Assembly: GCF_002848265.1 (NCBI RefSeq)
Contig: NZ_CP025422.1
Coordinates: 1,890,727-1,954,726, forward strand
DNA: 64,000 nucleotides
Source of the DNA: Zhihengliuella sp. ISTPL4
GTDB lineage: Bacteria > Actinomycetota > Actinomycetes > Actinomycetales > Microbacteriaceae
Direction of reading: 5' to 3'
Shown: piece after piece, positions 8,583 through 18,473 of the stretch
Position numbering within the stretch: position 1 is the first letter of the stretch
Layout of the letters: each line of letters begins with the position of its first letter
Program-made: the position numbers and the translations under genes
Notes under the pieces: generated by a model
What the model was told of the DNA's origin: nothing
Seen by the model: the letters and a program-made list of their open reading frames with translations, nothing else
Databases searched by the model: none

Positions 8583-9515
8583 TCAGCCGGCTCTTTTCGC
8601 CTTCGCCACGCGCTCGCGCGCCTCCCGCAACGCCTGCCGCTCGAGCTTGCGGGCGGCGTGCAGCGCCTTCTCCGCCTCGCGGCTGGCCTTCTGCGCCTCC
8701 TTGAGCCGCTTGTCCCCCGCGAGCTCCGCCGGGTCGAGATCGACCCACTCCTCCGCGACGACATGCCCCTCCCCCCGCTCGAGGCCGACCATGTACGCGG
8801 CGACGCCGTCGAGCGTGCGCTCCACGGCGAAACGGAAGGGGTCGGCCGCCGACAGGAAGACGCCGTCTTCGATGGCCCGCCGCAGGGCGGGGAACTCGTC
8901 GGCGCTGATGACCCGGTCGAACAGCGACGCCTCACGGGCGGCGACCTCGTCCGGACTCAGCCCCGTCGACCGCGACTGCTCGCTGTAGCCGGCCTGCACG
9001 ATCCCGCACCACCGGGCGTGGCCGGTCACGGCGAGCGCGACGGCCACGCGCTCATCCGCCGTGAGCGGGGTCCCATCGAGGGCTTCCAGACCGGCATCCA
9101 GCCAGGCAGAGCTGTTCGGTGTGACCGGCGACCCCGAGATCGGCAACGAGAGCATCCACGGGTGCCGCAGGTAGACGAGGATCTGCGCCTCGTACAGAGC
9201 GAGGAGACGCGCCCGCCACCCTTCGGCCTCCCGGTGACTCTCCGGCGGCAACCCGGTCGCCTCCTCCTGCATGAGGAGCAGAAGGTCGTCTTTGGCGGAG
9301 ACGTAGCGGTAGAGGGACATCGGCGTGAAGCCCAGCCGCGCTGCGACGGCGGCCATCGACACGGCGCCGATGCCCTCCGCGTCGGCGAGGGCGACGGCCG
9401 CGTCCACGATCTTCTCGACGCTCATCTCGCGCTTGGGCCCGCGCTGGGGGTCCGCCGCGACACCCCAGGCGAGCGCGATCCCGCGCGGCAGTTCTGGCGG
9501 CTCGTGCTCCGTCAT
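8583..9515 (-). CDS. TetR-family repressor with basic coiled-coil tail
   Basis: A 310-residue regulator, longer than the usual 190-220. The HTH occupies roughly residues 32-78 (IVDAAVALADAEGIGAVSM then LGFTPMSLYRYVSAKDDLL). The C-terminal ligand domain resembles the TetR_C_1-like group. The last 45 residues are rich in Lys, Arg, Glu and Ala with heptad spacing and probably form a helix. It is divergent from the drrAB-like exporter and probably represses it and itself through the CATACACAG repeats between them. TAGGAT lies six bases before the ATG. Confidence 0.9.
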   Translation of the reverse strand: MTEHEPPELPRGIALAWGVAADPQRGPKREMSVEKIVDAAVALADAEGIGAVSMAAVAARLGFTPMSLYRYVSAKDDLLLLMQEEATGLPPESHREAEGWRARLLALYEAQILVYLRHPWMLSLPISGSPVTPNSSAWLDAGLEALDGTPLTADERVAVALAVTGHARWCGIVQAGYSEQSRSTGLSPDEVAAREASLFDRVISADEFPALRRAIEDGVFLSAADPFRFAVERTLDGVAAYMVGLERGEGHVVAEEWVDLDPAELAGDKRLKEAQKASREAEKALHAARKLERQALREARERVAKAKRAG

Positions 9516-9521
9516 GATCTC

Positions 9522-9604
9522 ATCCTACTTCTGTGTATTGCTTAAACAGTGTGTTACGGTCATACACAGTTGCGTTGCCCATACACAGTTTTGGTCATAC
9601 ACAG
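9522..9604. promoter_or_regulatory. Operator/promoter region between tetR and the DrrAB-type exporter
   Basis: CATACACAG occurs three times on the plus strand at 9561-9569, 9580-9588 and 9596-9604. An inverted copy, CTGTGTAT, is at 9531-9538. The tetR -10 box (TAGGAT read on minus, 9522-9527) lies directly beside the inverted copy. The last repeat touches the AAAGGA Shine-Dalgarno of the exporter ATPase. This is the arrangement expected for TetR-dimer sites controlling both genes. Confidence 0.75.
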
Positions 9605-9616
9605 AAAGGATCCGCG

Positions 9617-10519
9617 ATGGAGACAGCCATCGATGTCCGCGGCCTGCACAAGGCCTTCGGCGCGAAGACCGTCGTCGACGACCTGGAATTCGCCGTCGAA
9701 CGGGGAGAGGTGTTCGCCCTCCTCGGGCCCAACGGCGCGGGGAAGACGACCACGATCAACATCCTCACGACCCTGATCGCCGCCGATCGCGGCACCGTCC
9801 AGGTCGCCGGCTGGGATGTGCGGACCCACCCCCGTGAAGTGCAGCGGCGGGTCAGCCTGACAGGCCAGTCCGCCGCCGTGGACGACGCGCTCACCGCGAC
9901 GGAGAACGTCGTCATGTTCGCGCGACTCTCCGGCCTCGGGCGCACAGCCGCCCGGCGTCGGGCCGCCGACCTCATCGCCCTCTTCGACCTGACCGACGCC
10001 GCGAACCGCGCCGTCCGCACCTACTCGGGCGGCATGCGGCGCCGCCTCGACCTCGCCCTGAGCTTCGTCGTCACCCCGGAGGTGCTGTTTCTCGACGAAC
10101 CGACGACGGGGCTCGACACGCGCAGCCGCCGGGACCTCTGGGACACCATCCGCGCCTTCGCCGATACCGGCACGACTGTCTTCCTCACGACGCAGTATCT
10201 CGAGGAGGCGGATCAGCTCGCCGACCGCATCGCCGTCCTCCACGACGGACGCATCGCGGCGCTGGGCACGGCCTCCGCACTGAAGGCCCGCGTGGGCGGC
10301 GACACCGTCGAGCTCCGCGATGACCGTGGAGAGCTGCGCCGGGAGATCCCGACCGACGGGTCGGTGCGCGACCTGCGCCGGGCCCTCGACCTGCTCGACG
10401 AGGAGGGCGACGACGGCACCGTCACCCTCCGACGCCCCACCCTCGACGACGTCTTCCTCGCCGTCACCGAATCCGGCGCCTCGACCGCAGACGCCTCCAC
10501 CCGGAAGGAGCACGCATGA
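9617..10519 (+). CDS. DrrA-type ABC exporter ATP-binding protein
   Basis: A 300-residue ATPase beginning at ATG 9617 after AAAGGA. Walker A is at about 36-44 (GPNGAGKTT), the signature YSGGMRRRLDLAL follows near 135, Walker B is VLFLDEPTTGLD, and the switch region reads LTTQYLEEADQLADRI, the daunorubicin-resistance (DrrA) pattern. The C-terminal part has the DUF4162-like extension. It is translationally coupled to the permease (ATGA). Probable role: drug or lipid export, induced through the divergent TetR. Confidence 0.93.
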   Translation: METAIDVRGLHKAFGAKTVVDDLEFAVERGEVFALLGPNGAGKTTTINILTTLIAADRGTVQVAGWDVRTHPREVQRRVSLTGQSAAVDDALTATENVVMFARLSGLGRTAARRRAADLIALFDLTDAANRAVRTYSGGMRRRLDLALSFVVTPEVLFLDEPTTGLDTRSRRDLWDTIRAFADTGTTVFLTTQYLEEADQLADRIAVLHDGRIAALGTASALKARVGGDTVELRDDRGELRREIPTDGSVRDLRRALDLLDEEGDDGTVTLRRPTLDDVFLAVTESGASTADASTRKEHA

Positions 10520-11346
10520 ACACCCCCGTCGCGGCCGTGCCGCACATCACCGGCCTCACGGTCCCCACCGCCACACCGCGCGCCCGTCTCGGCGGCCTCA
10601 CGGCCGAGACCGTCTTCGTCGGACGCAGCCTGCGCCACTCGCTGCGGGACGGCGAATCCCTCCTCATGGCGATCCTGCTCCCCGTCATGCTCATGCTGAT
10701 GTTCACGTGGGTCTTCGGCGGGGCCATCGATCCCTCCGGGGCGTACGTCGACTACGTGGTTCCCGGCATCATCCTCACGTGCGCCGGCTTCGGCGCCTCC
10801 TCGACCGCCGTGTACGTGGCGAACGACATGCGCACCGGGATCATCGACAGGTTCCGCACGATGCCTCTCCGTGCCGGCGCGGTGCTCACGGGGCATGTCG
10901 TGGCCAGCGTCCTCCGCAATCTCGTGGCGACCGCCGTGGTCATCGGGGTCGGGGTGCTCGTCGGATTCCGGCCATCGGCGACGCCGATCGAGTGGATCGC
11001 GCTGACCGGGATGATCGCGCTCTACATCCTCGCGATCACGTACCTCTTCGCCGCGATCGGCCTCGCGGCCGGGAGCCCGGAGGCGGCCAACGGCTACGGC
11101 TTCATCCTGTTGTTCCTGCCGTACCTCTCCAGCGCTTTCGTCCCCGTCGCCAGCATGCCGGACTGGCTCCAGCCGGTCGCCGCTCATCAGCCGATCACGC
11201 CGATCGTGGAGACCATCCGCGCCCTCCTCATGGACACGCCGCTGGGGGCGGAGGCATGGTGGGCCGTCGGCTGGTGCGTTCTGATCCTGCTCGGCGCCGT
11301 GCTCTGGGGCGCGTGGTTGTTCGGACGTAAGGCGGGGCGGCGATGA
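10516..11346 (+). CDS. DrrB-type ABC exporter permease
   Basis: A 276-residue ABC-2 membrane subunit with six predicted helices. The start overlaps the ATPase stop. A cytoplasmic tail of about 45 residues precedes helix 1 (LLMAILLPVMLMLMFTWVF). The segment ITYLFAAIGLAAGSPEAANG carries the conserved ABC-2 signature of this subfamily. With the ATPase it forms an exporter for hydrophobic compounds. Confidence 0.92.
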   Translation: MNTPVAAVPHITGLTVPTATPRARLGGLTAETVFVGRSLRHSLRDGESLLMAILLPVMLMLMFTWVFGGAIDPSGAYVDYVVPGIILTCAGFGASSTAVYVANDMRTGIIDRFRTMPLRAGAVLTGHVVASVLRNLVATAVVIGVGVLVGFRPSATPIEWIALTGMIALYILAITYLFAAIGLAAGSPEAANGYGFILLFLPYLSSAFVPVASMPDWLQPVAAHQPITPIVETIRALLMDTPLGAEAWWAVGWCVLILLGAVLWGAWLFGRKAGRR

Positions 11347-11367
11347 GGGGCGCCGCCGTTCGCGGGT

Positions 11368-11784
11368 TCAGGCGCCGAGGCGCTTGAGGGCGTTCGTGAC
11401 GACGTGCTTCGCCGACGCCGCGGCGCGGCCGACGACCTCGGCCGCGTGCGCGGCGCCGTCGGGGATCGGCGCGCCGGGATAGGCGATGTCGGGCGCCGCA
11501 TCGCCGAACGCGTCGACGAGGAACGGGACCAGCCAGTCGTCGACGACCTCGAGCGGCGCGACGGACAGGCTGTAGAAGCGGCGCTGCCCGTCTTCGCGGA
11601 CGGTCACGAGCTCGGCGTCGCGGAGGACTTTGAGATGCTTCGAGACGGTGGGCTGGCTGATCCCGAGATCCGCCACGATCTGGCTCACGCTCGTGCCGGA
11701 CTCCCCTTCGGACGTGCGTCGGAGCAGGAGCTGGAGGATGTCGCGCCTCGTACCGTCTGCGATCACGTCGAAGATGTCCGTCAT
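11368..11784 (-). CDS. ArsR-family transcriptional regulator
   Basis: A 138-residue protein with a winged HTH at residues about 5-85 (DIFDVIADGTRRDILQLLL and LGISQPTVSKHLKVLRDAEL). ATG at 11784 is chosen; TACCCT lies six bases upstream and no Shine-Dalgarno is visible, so translation is probably leaderless. No metal-binding Cys cluster is seen, so this is probably a non-metal regulator. The tail (residues 100-138) is Ala-rich. It converges on the DrrAB genes and its target is unknown. Confidence 0.9.
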   Translation of the reverse strand: MTDIFDVIADGTRRDILQLLLRRTSEGESGTSVSQIVADLGISQPTVSKHLKVLRDAELVTVREDGQRRFYSLSVAPLEVVDDWLVPFLVDAFGDAAPDIAYPGAPIPDGAAHAAEVVGRAAASAKHVVTNALKRLGA

Positions 11785-11888
11785 GTGTTCAGGGTAGTGC
11801 GCCCCGGCACGGAGTACCATGACGAAGGCTCGGCGAGAGGCGCCGCGCTGCCGCCGGGAAACGGACGGCGCAGAAGAAGGGGGCAGCG

Positions 11889-13319
11889 ATGTCGGGCATC
11901 GTTTCGGCGTCGTCTCCTCGCACCGGTCTCCCCGGAGCCGCCGGCCGGGTGAAGCACCTCATCACTTCGTCGCCCTCCCGGTTCGCGATCGCCGTCTTCG
12001 CGCTGCTGATCCTCGTCTTCACGGTGCTGTTCTCGCTGCCCATCGCGTCGGCCAGCGGCACGGTGACGCCGCTCAGCGATGCTCTCTTCACCGCCGTCTC
12101 CACAATCTGCGTGACGGGCCTCGCGACCGTCGACATGGCCAACCACTGGTCGCCCTTCGGCCACGTCGTCGTCTTCATCGGCGTCAACATCGGCGCCCTC
12201 GGCGTGCTGACCCTCGCCTCCCTCATGGGGATGCTCATCTCGAAGCGCCTCGGACTGCGGGCGAAGCTCATGGCGGCGGGCGACACGAACCCGCTCCGCG
12301 CGCACGGCGGCGTGGTCAACGAGAGCCAGACGGTGCGGCTGGGCGAGGTGGGCCAGCTGCTCACCACGGTCGCCCTCTCCGCCCTCTTCATCGAAGCGGC
12401 CCTCGCCGCCCTCCTCTACCCGGCGCTGGTGATGGCGGGGGTGGACCCCATCGCCGCGCTCTGGGAGGCCCCGTACTTCTCGGCGATGGCGTTCACCAAC
12501 ACCGGCTTCGCACCGAACGACGGCGGAGTGGCCGTCTTCGCCGACGACTACCTCGTGCTGTCGCTGCTCATGGTGGGCGTGTTCCTCGGGAGCATCGGTT
12601 TCCCGGTGATCTACACGCTCGCGAAGCACGTCTGGCATGTGAAGCGCTGGTCGCTGCACTCGAAGCTGACCATCGTCACCACGGTGCTGCTGTTCATCCT
12701 GGGCGCGGCCGCCTTCCTGATCCTCGAGTACGACAACCCGAAGACTTTCGGCTCGATGGACGCCGCCGATACGACGTTCCAGGCGTTCTTCCTCTCCGCG
12801 ATGACCCGCTCCGGCGGCTTCAACGTCATCGAGATGGACGATCTCAACGGTTCATCGCTGCTCGCCGCCAGCATGCTCATGTTCGTCGGCGGCGGGTCCG
12901 CCTCGACGGCGGGCGGCATCAAGGTGACCACGCTCGCGGTCCTCGCGATCGCCGTCTGGTCCGAGGCGAAGGGCCGTCAGTCCGTCGAGGCGTTCGGCCG
13001 CCGCATCCCCAGCGACGTGCAGCGCGTCGCCCTCAGCGTCGTGGCCTGGGGCGCCACGATCGTGGCCCTGTCGACCATCGTGATCGCGCAGATCACCAAG
13101 GCCGACATCAGCCATGTGCTCTTCGACGTCATCTCCGCGTTCGGCACCGTCGGGCTCTCGACGGGCCTGACCGGGGAGCTGCCGGATTCCGCCTCATACG
13201 TCATGGCCGCGACGATCTTCATGGGCCGCGTTGGTACAGTGACTCTCGCTGCGGCAGTCGCCGCGACATCGCGCACGCAGTACTACTCACTGCCCGTGGA
13301 AAGGCCGATCGTTGGTTGA
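11889..13319 (+). CDS. TrkH/KtrB-family potassium transporter subunit
   Basis: A 476-residue membrane protein with the four-fold helix-pore-helix layout. Filter segments include FTAVSTICVTGLATVD (first loop) and the later AFTNTGFAPND and MTRSGGFNVIE loops, each with the key Gly. It moves K+ together with the RCK subunit encoded next, whose TTG start lies inside the end of this gene (8-base overlap). Length and partner fit the KtrB type better than TrkH of Proteobacteria. Confidence 0.93.
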   Translation: MSGIVSASSPRTGLPGAAGRVKHLITSSPSRFAIAVFALLILVFTVLFSLPIASASGTVTPLSDALFTAVSTICVTGLATVDMANHWSPFGHVVVFIGVNIGALGVLTLASLMGMLISKRLGLRAKLMAAGDTNPLRAHGGVVNESQTVRLGEVGQLLTTVALSALFIEAALAALLYPALVMAGVDPIAALWEAPYFSAMAFTNTGFAPNDGGVAVFADDYLVLSLLMVGVFLGSIGFPVIYTLAKHVWHVKRWSLHSKLTIVTTVLLFILGAAAFLILEYDNPKTFGSMDAADTTFQAFFLSAMTRSGGFNVIEMDDLNGSSLLAASMLMFVGGGSASTAGGIKVTTLAVLAIAVWSEAKGRQSVEAFGRRIPSDVQRVALSVVAWGATIVALSTIVIAQITKADISHVLFDVISAFGTVGLSTGLTGELPDSASYVMAATIFMGRVGTVTLAAAVAATSRTQYYSLPVERPIVG

Positions 13320-13983
13320 AGTCCTTCGGGGCGACGCTCCCGTCCTCGTCATCGGTCTCGGCCGGTTCGGCGCCGCCTGCGCCGGCGAGCTCGACCGCCT
13401 CGACCGCGAGGTGCTCGCGATCGACGACAACCTCGAGCTCGTGCAGAAGTGGTCGGACCGCGTCACGCACACCGTGCAGGCCGACGCCCGCAACATCGAC
13501 GCGCTCCGTCAGATCGGCGCGCAGGACTTCCAGGTCGCGGTCGTCGCCGTCGGCTCCTCGATCGAGGCGTCCGTGCTCATCACGGCCAACCTCGTCGACC
13601 TCAAGGTGCCGCAGATCTGGGCGAAGGCGGTCTCGCAGTCGCACGGCAAGATCCTGGCCCGGGTGGGCGCCAACCACGTCATCTACCCCGAGCGTGAGGC
13701 CGGCGAGCGCGTCGCGCACCTCGTGAGCGGGCGCATGCTCGACTTCATCCGCTTCGACGACGACTTCGTCCTGGCCAAGATGTACCCGCCGAAGTTCATC
13801 CGCGGCGTCGGCCTGAACGAGTCCGGTGTGCGCTCGAAGTACAAGGTCACCGTCGTCGGGGTGAAGAGCCCGGGCAAGCCGTTCCGCTACGCGGAGGCCA
13901 ACACGATCGTGACGAACCACGACCTCATCATCGTGTCCGGGACGAACAGCGACATCGAGCGCTTCGCCGCCCTCGACCGCTGA
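13312..13983 (+). CDS. TrkA/KtrA-type RCK regulatory subunit of K+ uptake
   Basis: A 223-residue cytoplasmic protein with one RCK_N Rossmann domain (VIGLGRFGAA, GxGxxG, residues about 12-21) and one RCK_C domain from about residue 150. It binds nucleotides and gates the adjacent membrane subunit. The start is TTG at 13312 with GGAAAGG upstream; no ATG or GTG gives the N-terminal strand. Having a single RCK_N/RCK_C pair supports KtrA rather than the duplicated TrkA. Confidence 0.93.
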   Translation: MVEVLRGDAPVLVIGLGRFGAACAGELDRLDREVLAIDDNLELVQKWSDRVTHTVQADARNIDALRQIGAQDFQVAVVAVGSSIEASVLITANLVDLKVPQIWAKAVSQSHGKILARVGANHVIYPEREAGERVAHLVSGRMLDFIRFDDDFVLAKMYPPKFIRGVGLNESGVRSKYKVTVVGVKSPGKPFRYAEANTIVTNHDLIIVSGTNSDIERFAALDR

Positions 13984-14043
13984 GCTGCGGGGTCCTCCCC
14001 GCGACGGATGCGCCCGCCGCGCCCGCCGTGGTGGGATGGGGGC

Positions 14044-14801
<758 letters not shown>

Positions 14802-14820
<19 letters not shown>

Positions 14821-16394
14821 GCCTGCGGCTGCGACAGCTCGGCCATCAGCTCTCCCGCAACCCCTGGATGATCGTGACCCTCGCGATCGTGGGCCTCATC
14901 GCGCTGAGCATGCTGGGGCTGCTGACCGTCGGGCTGATCGCGCTGCGGGTGGGCGCTCCGGATGCCGCCGTCACCGCGATGGTGCTGACCGGCGCCCTCG
15001 TCGTCCTCGGGTGGTGGATCGGGTCGATCCTCGTCAGCGCGGACGACTCGCTGGCACCCGAGCGCTTCGCCCTGCTCCCGGTGACCGCCCGTTCTCTCCT
15101 CCCCGGACTCATCGTGGCGGGGATGACGACGATCGGCGGCATCGGCACCGCCCTGGCTCTGCTGCTGATGCTCGTGGGCTGGTCGGTCAGCATCCCGGCC
15201 CTCCTCGTCGCGGTGCTCATGATCCCGGTCGCGCTCGCCACCTGCGTGCTCGGTGCCCGGGTCGTCAGCGGGCTGCTCGCGGGATGGCTCGCCCGTCGGC
15301 GGACGCGCGACCTCGTCCTCACCCTCGGCGTGGTCTTGCTGGCCTCGTCCGGTCTCCTCCTCAACATCGGGCTGCAGGCGCTGTCGACCGTGCGCGACGT
15401 CGGCGGCGCCTTCACGACGGTCGCCGAGATCGCCGCATGGACGCCGGTGGCGGCCGTCTTCGGGGTCCCGGCCGCCGTGGCACAGGGCGACGCGCTCACC
15501 GCTCTCCTGCGACTGCTCGTCGCCGCCGGCACGCTCGTCGTCTTCTGGGTCGCCGCGCGCCGGATGCTCGCTGCGCGCCTGGTCGCGCCGCTGCAGTCCA
15601 GCGGGGGCGGTCGCGTGCGCTCGGGAGGGGTTCTCGACCGCCTGCTCCCTGCGGGCCCCGTCGGCGCCATCGCGGGACGGACGCTCCGCTACTTCCGCCG
15701 CGATCCGCGTCAGGTCGTCAACATCGTGATGCTCCTGCTGCTCCCCGCGATCTTCCTCGGGCTCGCGCTCATGAACGGACTGCAGCAGGACAGTGCCGGC
15801 TTCGCGCCCGCGATCACCCTCATCCCGGCGATCAACGCCCTCCTCGCCGGGAGCATCGTGCAGATGGCGATCGCCTACGACAACGACGCCGTCGCGCTGC
15901 ACATCCTCACCGGGGTGAGCGGGACGGCGGACCGCGTCGGACGCCTGCTCGGGTTCGCGCTGGTGGCGGTGCCGATCACGATCCTCCTGTGCGTCGTGAC
16001 CTGTCTGCTGGCCGGGCGTCCGGATCTGCTTCCTGGCAGCCTGGGTGCCGCTCTCGGGCTCATGGCGGTGTCGGCGGGCGCGGGCTCCTGGGTGGGCGCG
16101 TTCCTGCCGGGGCGAGCTCCGGCGCCGGAGGCCAACCCGTTCGGGCGCGGCTCCTCCGGGGGCGCGCAGTCCTTCCTCGCGATGCTGATCATGTCGCCGA
16201 TCACCCTGCTGCTCGGGGGCCCCGCCCTCGGCTTCGCGATCGCGTCGATCTGGATCCCGCCCTTGGGGTGGGCGAGCCTCGCGGCCGCCGTCGTCCTCGG
16301 GGGCGCGGCATTGTGGGGCGGCACGGTCCTCGGCGGTCGGACACTGCAACGGCGCTGGCCCGAGGTGCTTATGGAGGTCGCCAGCGAGGCCTAG
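14802..16394 (+). CDS. Large ABC-2-like membrane subunit
   Basis: About 530 residues with around 10-12 membrane segments. The start is set at GTG 14802, inside the end of the ATPase gene; upstream codons in this frame are a shadow of the ATPase. The first helix follows MIVTLAIVGLIALSMLGLL. Two homologous halves separated by a cytoplasmic region rich in Gly and Arg (near residue 265) suggest a fused dimer of ABC-2 subunits. The precise substrate is unknown; homologues are widespread in Actinobacteria. Confidence 0.85.
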
Positions 16395-16413
16395 CCGCAG
16401 GCTCCCGCGCGGC

Positions 16414-16563
16414 AACAGGCACTCGCGCGAGTTCAGGCTCCAGGGGCACTGGCTGCCTGACCCCGCGTGATCGCCTGCTCCCACGCTTTCTCGCCGCAAC
16501 AGGCACTCGCGCGAGTTCAGGCTCCAGGAATGCTGGTTGCCTGAACTCGCGTGATCGCCTGTT
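16414..16563. repeat. Tandem pair of long hairpins (REP-like)
   Basis: Two near-identical units, 84 bases apart, lie between convergent genes. In each unit a 25-base left arm (16414-16438 and 16498-16522, identical) is followed by a 16-base loop and a right arm (16455-16479 and 16539-16563). In the second unit 23 of 25 positions pair; the first unit has a few more mismatches. The left arms are unchanged between units, while the loops and right arms vary. Confidence 0.85.
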
Positions 16564-16599
16564 CTCGCGGGGTCGAAGCGCGCGAGAACGGGCGCGGGA

Positions 16600-17439
16600 T
16601 CAGGCGCCGGCGGCGAGCTCCTTCGCGCGGGCGAGGGCAGCAGCAGCAGCAGCAGCAAAGGTGTCCGACAGGTGGGCTTCCTGGAGGACAGCGACGGCAC
16701 GCTCGGTCGTCCCCTTCGGGCTCGTCACCCGGCGACGCAGCTCGGCGGGATCCTCCCCCGTGGAGTCGAGGAGAGCGGTCGCCCCGATGAAGGTCTGCTC
16801 GGCCAGCAGTCGGGCGTCCGCGTCGGTGAAGCCCATCTCCCGCGCAGCCTCGGTGAACTGCTCGATGAGGAGGAAGACGTACGCGGGGCCGGAGCCGGAG
16901 ATCGTGGAGAGGGCATCGATCTGCGCCTCCGGGACCTCCACCACCGCTCCCACCGTCTCAAACAGCCGGCGCACGAGGGCGAGGTCCTCGGAGGTCGCCG
17001 CGGCACCGGCCGCGAGGCCTGTGACACCCTTGCGGATCGTCGACGGGGTGTTCGGCATCGAGCGGATGACGCGCGCCTCCGGCCCGAGGACGTCGGCGAA
17101 GGTCTGCAGCGTGACGCCCGCGGCGAGACTCACCACGACAATCTCGGGGCTCAGGTGCGGAGCGATCTCGCGGAGCAGGTCGGGGACCATCGCCGGCTTG
17201 ACCCCGACGAGAACCACGCGGGCGTCGGCGACCGCGTCGGCGTTGCCGTCCGGCTGCTCGGACAGCGCGATGCTCGTGACGCCGTCGAGACCCGCGAATG
17301 CCGCCGCCTTCTCGGGCGTGCGGTTCGTGGCCGTGATCCCTCCGTCCACCGGGACGCCAGAGGCGAGCACACCGCGGAGGATCGCTCCCCCCATGGATCC
17401 GGCACCGAGGAACGCGAGGGACGGGAGCGCATCAGCCAT
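16600..17439 (-). CDS. proC: Pyrroline-5-carboxylate reductase
   Basis: A 279-residue enzyme for the last step of proline synthesis (NAD(P)H-dependent reduction of pyrroline-5-carboxylate). The N-terminal Rossmann motif is FLGAGSMGGAILRG (residues about 9-22). The signature VIRSMPNTPSTIRKGVTGL and the C-terminal dimer segment SGSGPAYVFLLIEQF are both present. Near the C-terminus, seven GCA repeats (16637-16657) encode an Ala run. TAGGAT lies six bases before the ATG, so the mRNA is probably leaderless. Confidence 0.96.
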   Translation of the reverse strand: MADALPSLAFLGAGSMGGAILRGVLASGVPVDGGITATNRTPEKAAAFAGLDGVTSIALSEQPDGNADAVADARVVLVGVKPAMVPDLLREIAPHLSPEIVVVSLAAGVTLQTFADVLGPEARVIRSMPNTPSTIRKGVTGLAAGAAATSEDLALVRRLFETVGAVVEVPEAQIDALSTISGSGPAYVFLLIEQFTEAAREMGFTDADARLLAEQTFIGATALLDSTGEDPAELRRRVTSPKGTTERAVAVLQEAHLSDTFAAAAAAALARAKELAAGA

Positions 17440-17445
17440 GTCGTC

Positions 17446-17491
17446 ATCCTACGGCGGGCGCTCCTGTGGCGGCCGGACTCCGTCCTAGACT
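17446..17491. promoter_or_regulatory. Divergent leaderless promoters of proC and the CDF transporter
   Basis: On minus, TAGGAT (17446-17451) is exactly six bases from the proC ATG. On plus, TAGACT (17486-17491) is exactly six bases from the CDF ATG at 17498. No Shine-Dalgarno is visible for either gene. Confidence 0.65.
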
Positions 17492-17497
17492 CGTCGC

Positions 17498-18469
17498 ATG
17501 AGTGCATCCGGAGGCAGCAAGGCCATCGTCGCGGCGTTCCTGGCGAACATGGGCATCGCCCTCGCGAAGTTCCTCGCGTGGGCCCTCTCCGGCTCGGCGT
17601 CGATGCTCGCTGAGGCGATCCACTCCGTCGCCGACTCGGGGAACCAGCTGCTGCTGATGCTCGGCGGGCGCAAGGCGAAGCGCCACGCGGACCGCTCGCA
17701 CCCGTTCGGCTACGGCCGCGAGCGCTACGTCTACGCGTTCGTCGTGTCGATCATCCTCTTCTCCGTCGGCGGCCTCTTCGCGATCTACGAGGGCGTGGAG
17801 AAGCTCACCCACCCGCACGAGATCGACCAGACCTGGTGGTGGCTCCCGCTCGTCGTGCTGTTCATCGCGATCGGCCTGGAGTCGTTCTCGCTGCGCACCG
17901 CCGTGCGCGAGAGCAACGTCGTCCGCGAGAAGGGCCAGTCCTGGTTCTCCTTCGTCCGGCGGTCCAAGGCGCCGGAGCTCCCCGTGGTCCTCCTCGAAGA
18001 CGTCGGGGCTCTCACCGGACTCACCTTCGCCCTGCTCGGCGTCGGGCTTACGCTCCTCACCGGCAACCCTGTCTTCGACGCCCTCGGCACCGTGATGATC
18101 GGCGTGCTGCTCGTGCTCATCGCGATCGTGCTGGGTGTGGAGACCAAGAGCCTGCTCGTCGGGGAGGGGGCGACCCCCGCCGACTACGACCGGATCGTGG
18201 ATGCCATCAACGACGGCCCGGAGATCGAGAAGATCATCCACATGAAGACCCTCTACCTGGGGCCGGACGAGCTGATGGTGGCCGCGAAGATCGCACTCAG
18301 CGCCGACAAGCCGCTGCGCGAGGTGGCCGACGACATCGACGAGATCGAGGCCCGCATCCGCGCCGCCGTGCCGGTCGCCCGGGTCGTCTACATCGAGCCG
18401 GACGTCTACCGTCCCGCGATCGATCCGGAGCCCTCGACCGACGTGTTCGTCCTCAAGTCCTCGGACTGA
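17498..18469 (+). CDS. Cation diffusion facilitator family transporter
   Basis: A 323-residue metal/proton antiporter of the CDF family. The first helices carry GSASMLAEAIHSVADSGNQL (residues about 29-48), which includes the conserved Asp/Glu and His positions of helix II, and a later helix carries a second acidic site (LLEDVGALTGLTFALLG). The cytoplasmic C-terminal domain (about 215-300) has the ferredoxin-like dimer fold. The metal cannot be fixed; Zn, Mn, Co or Fe are possible. Confidence 0.9.
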   Translation: MSASGGSKAIVAAFLANMGIALAKFLAWALSGSASMLAEAIHSVADSGNQLLLMLGGRKAKRHADRSHPFGYGRERYVYAFVVSIILFSVGGLFAIYEGVEKLTHPHEIDQTWWWLPLVVLFIAIGLESFSLRTAVRESNVVREKGQSWFSFVRRSKAPELPVVLLEDVGALTGLTFALLGVGLTLLTGNPVFDALGTVMIGVLLVLIAIVLGVETKSLLVGEGATPADYDRIVDAINDGPEIEKIIHMKTLYLGPDELMVAAKIALSADKPLREVADDIDEIEARIRAAVPVARVVYIEPDVYRPAIDPEPSTDVFVLKSSD

Positions 18470-18473
18470 GCGT

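Noticed and set aside
13312..13319. Possible frameshift between trkH- and trkA-like genes
   Set aside because: The eight-base overlap with a TTG start and a Shine-Dalgarno is normal translational coupling. Both proteins are full length.
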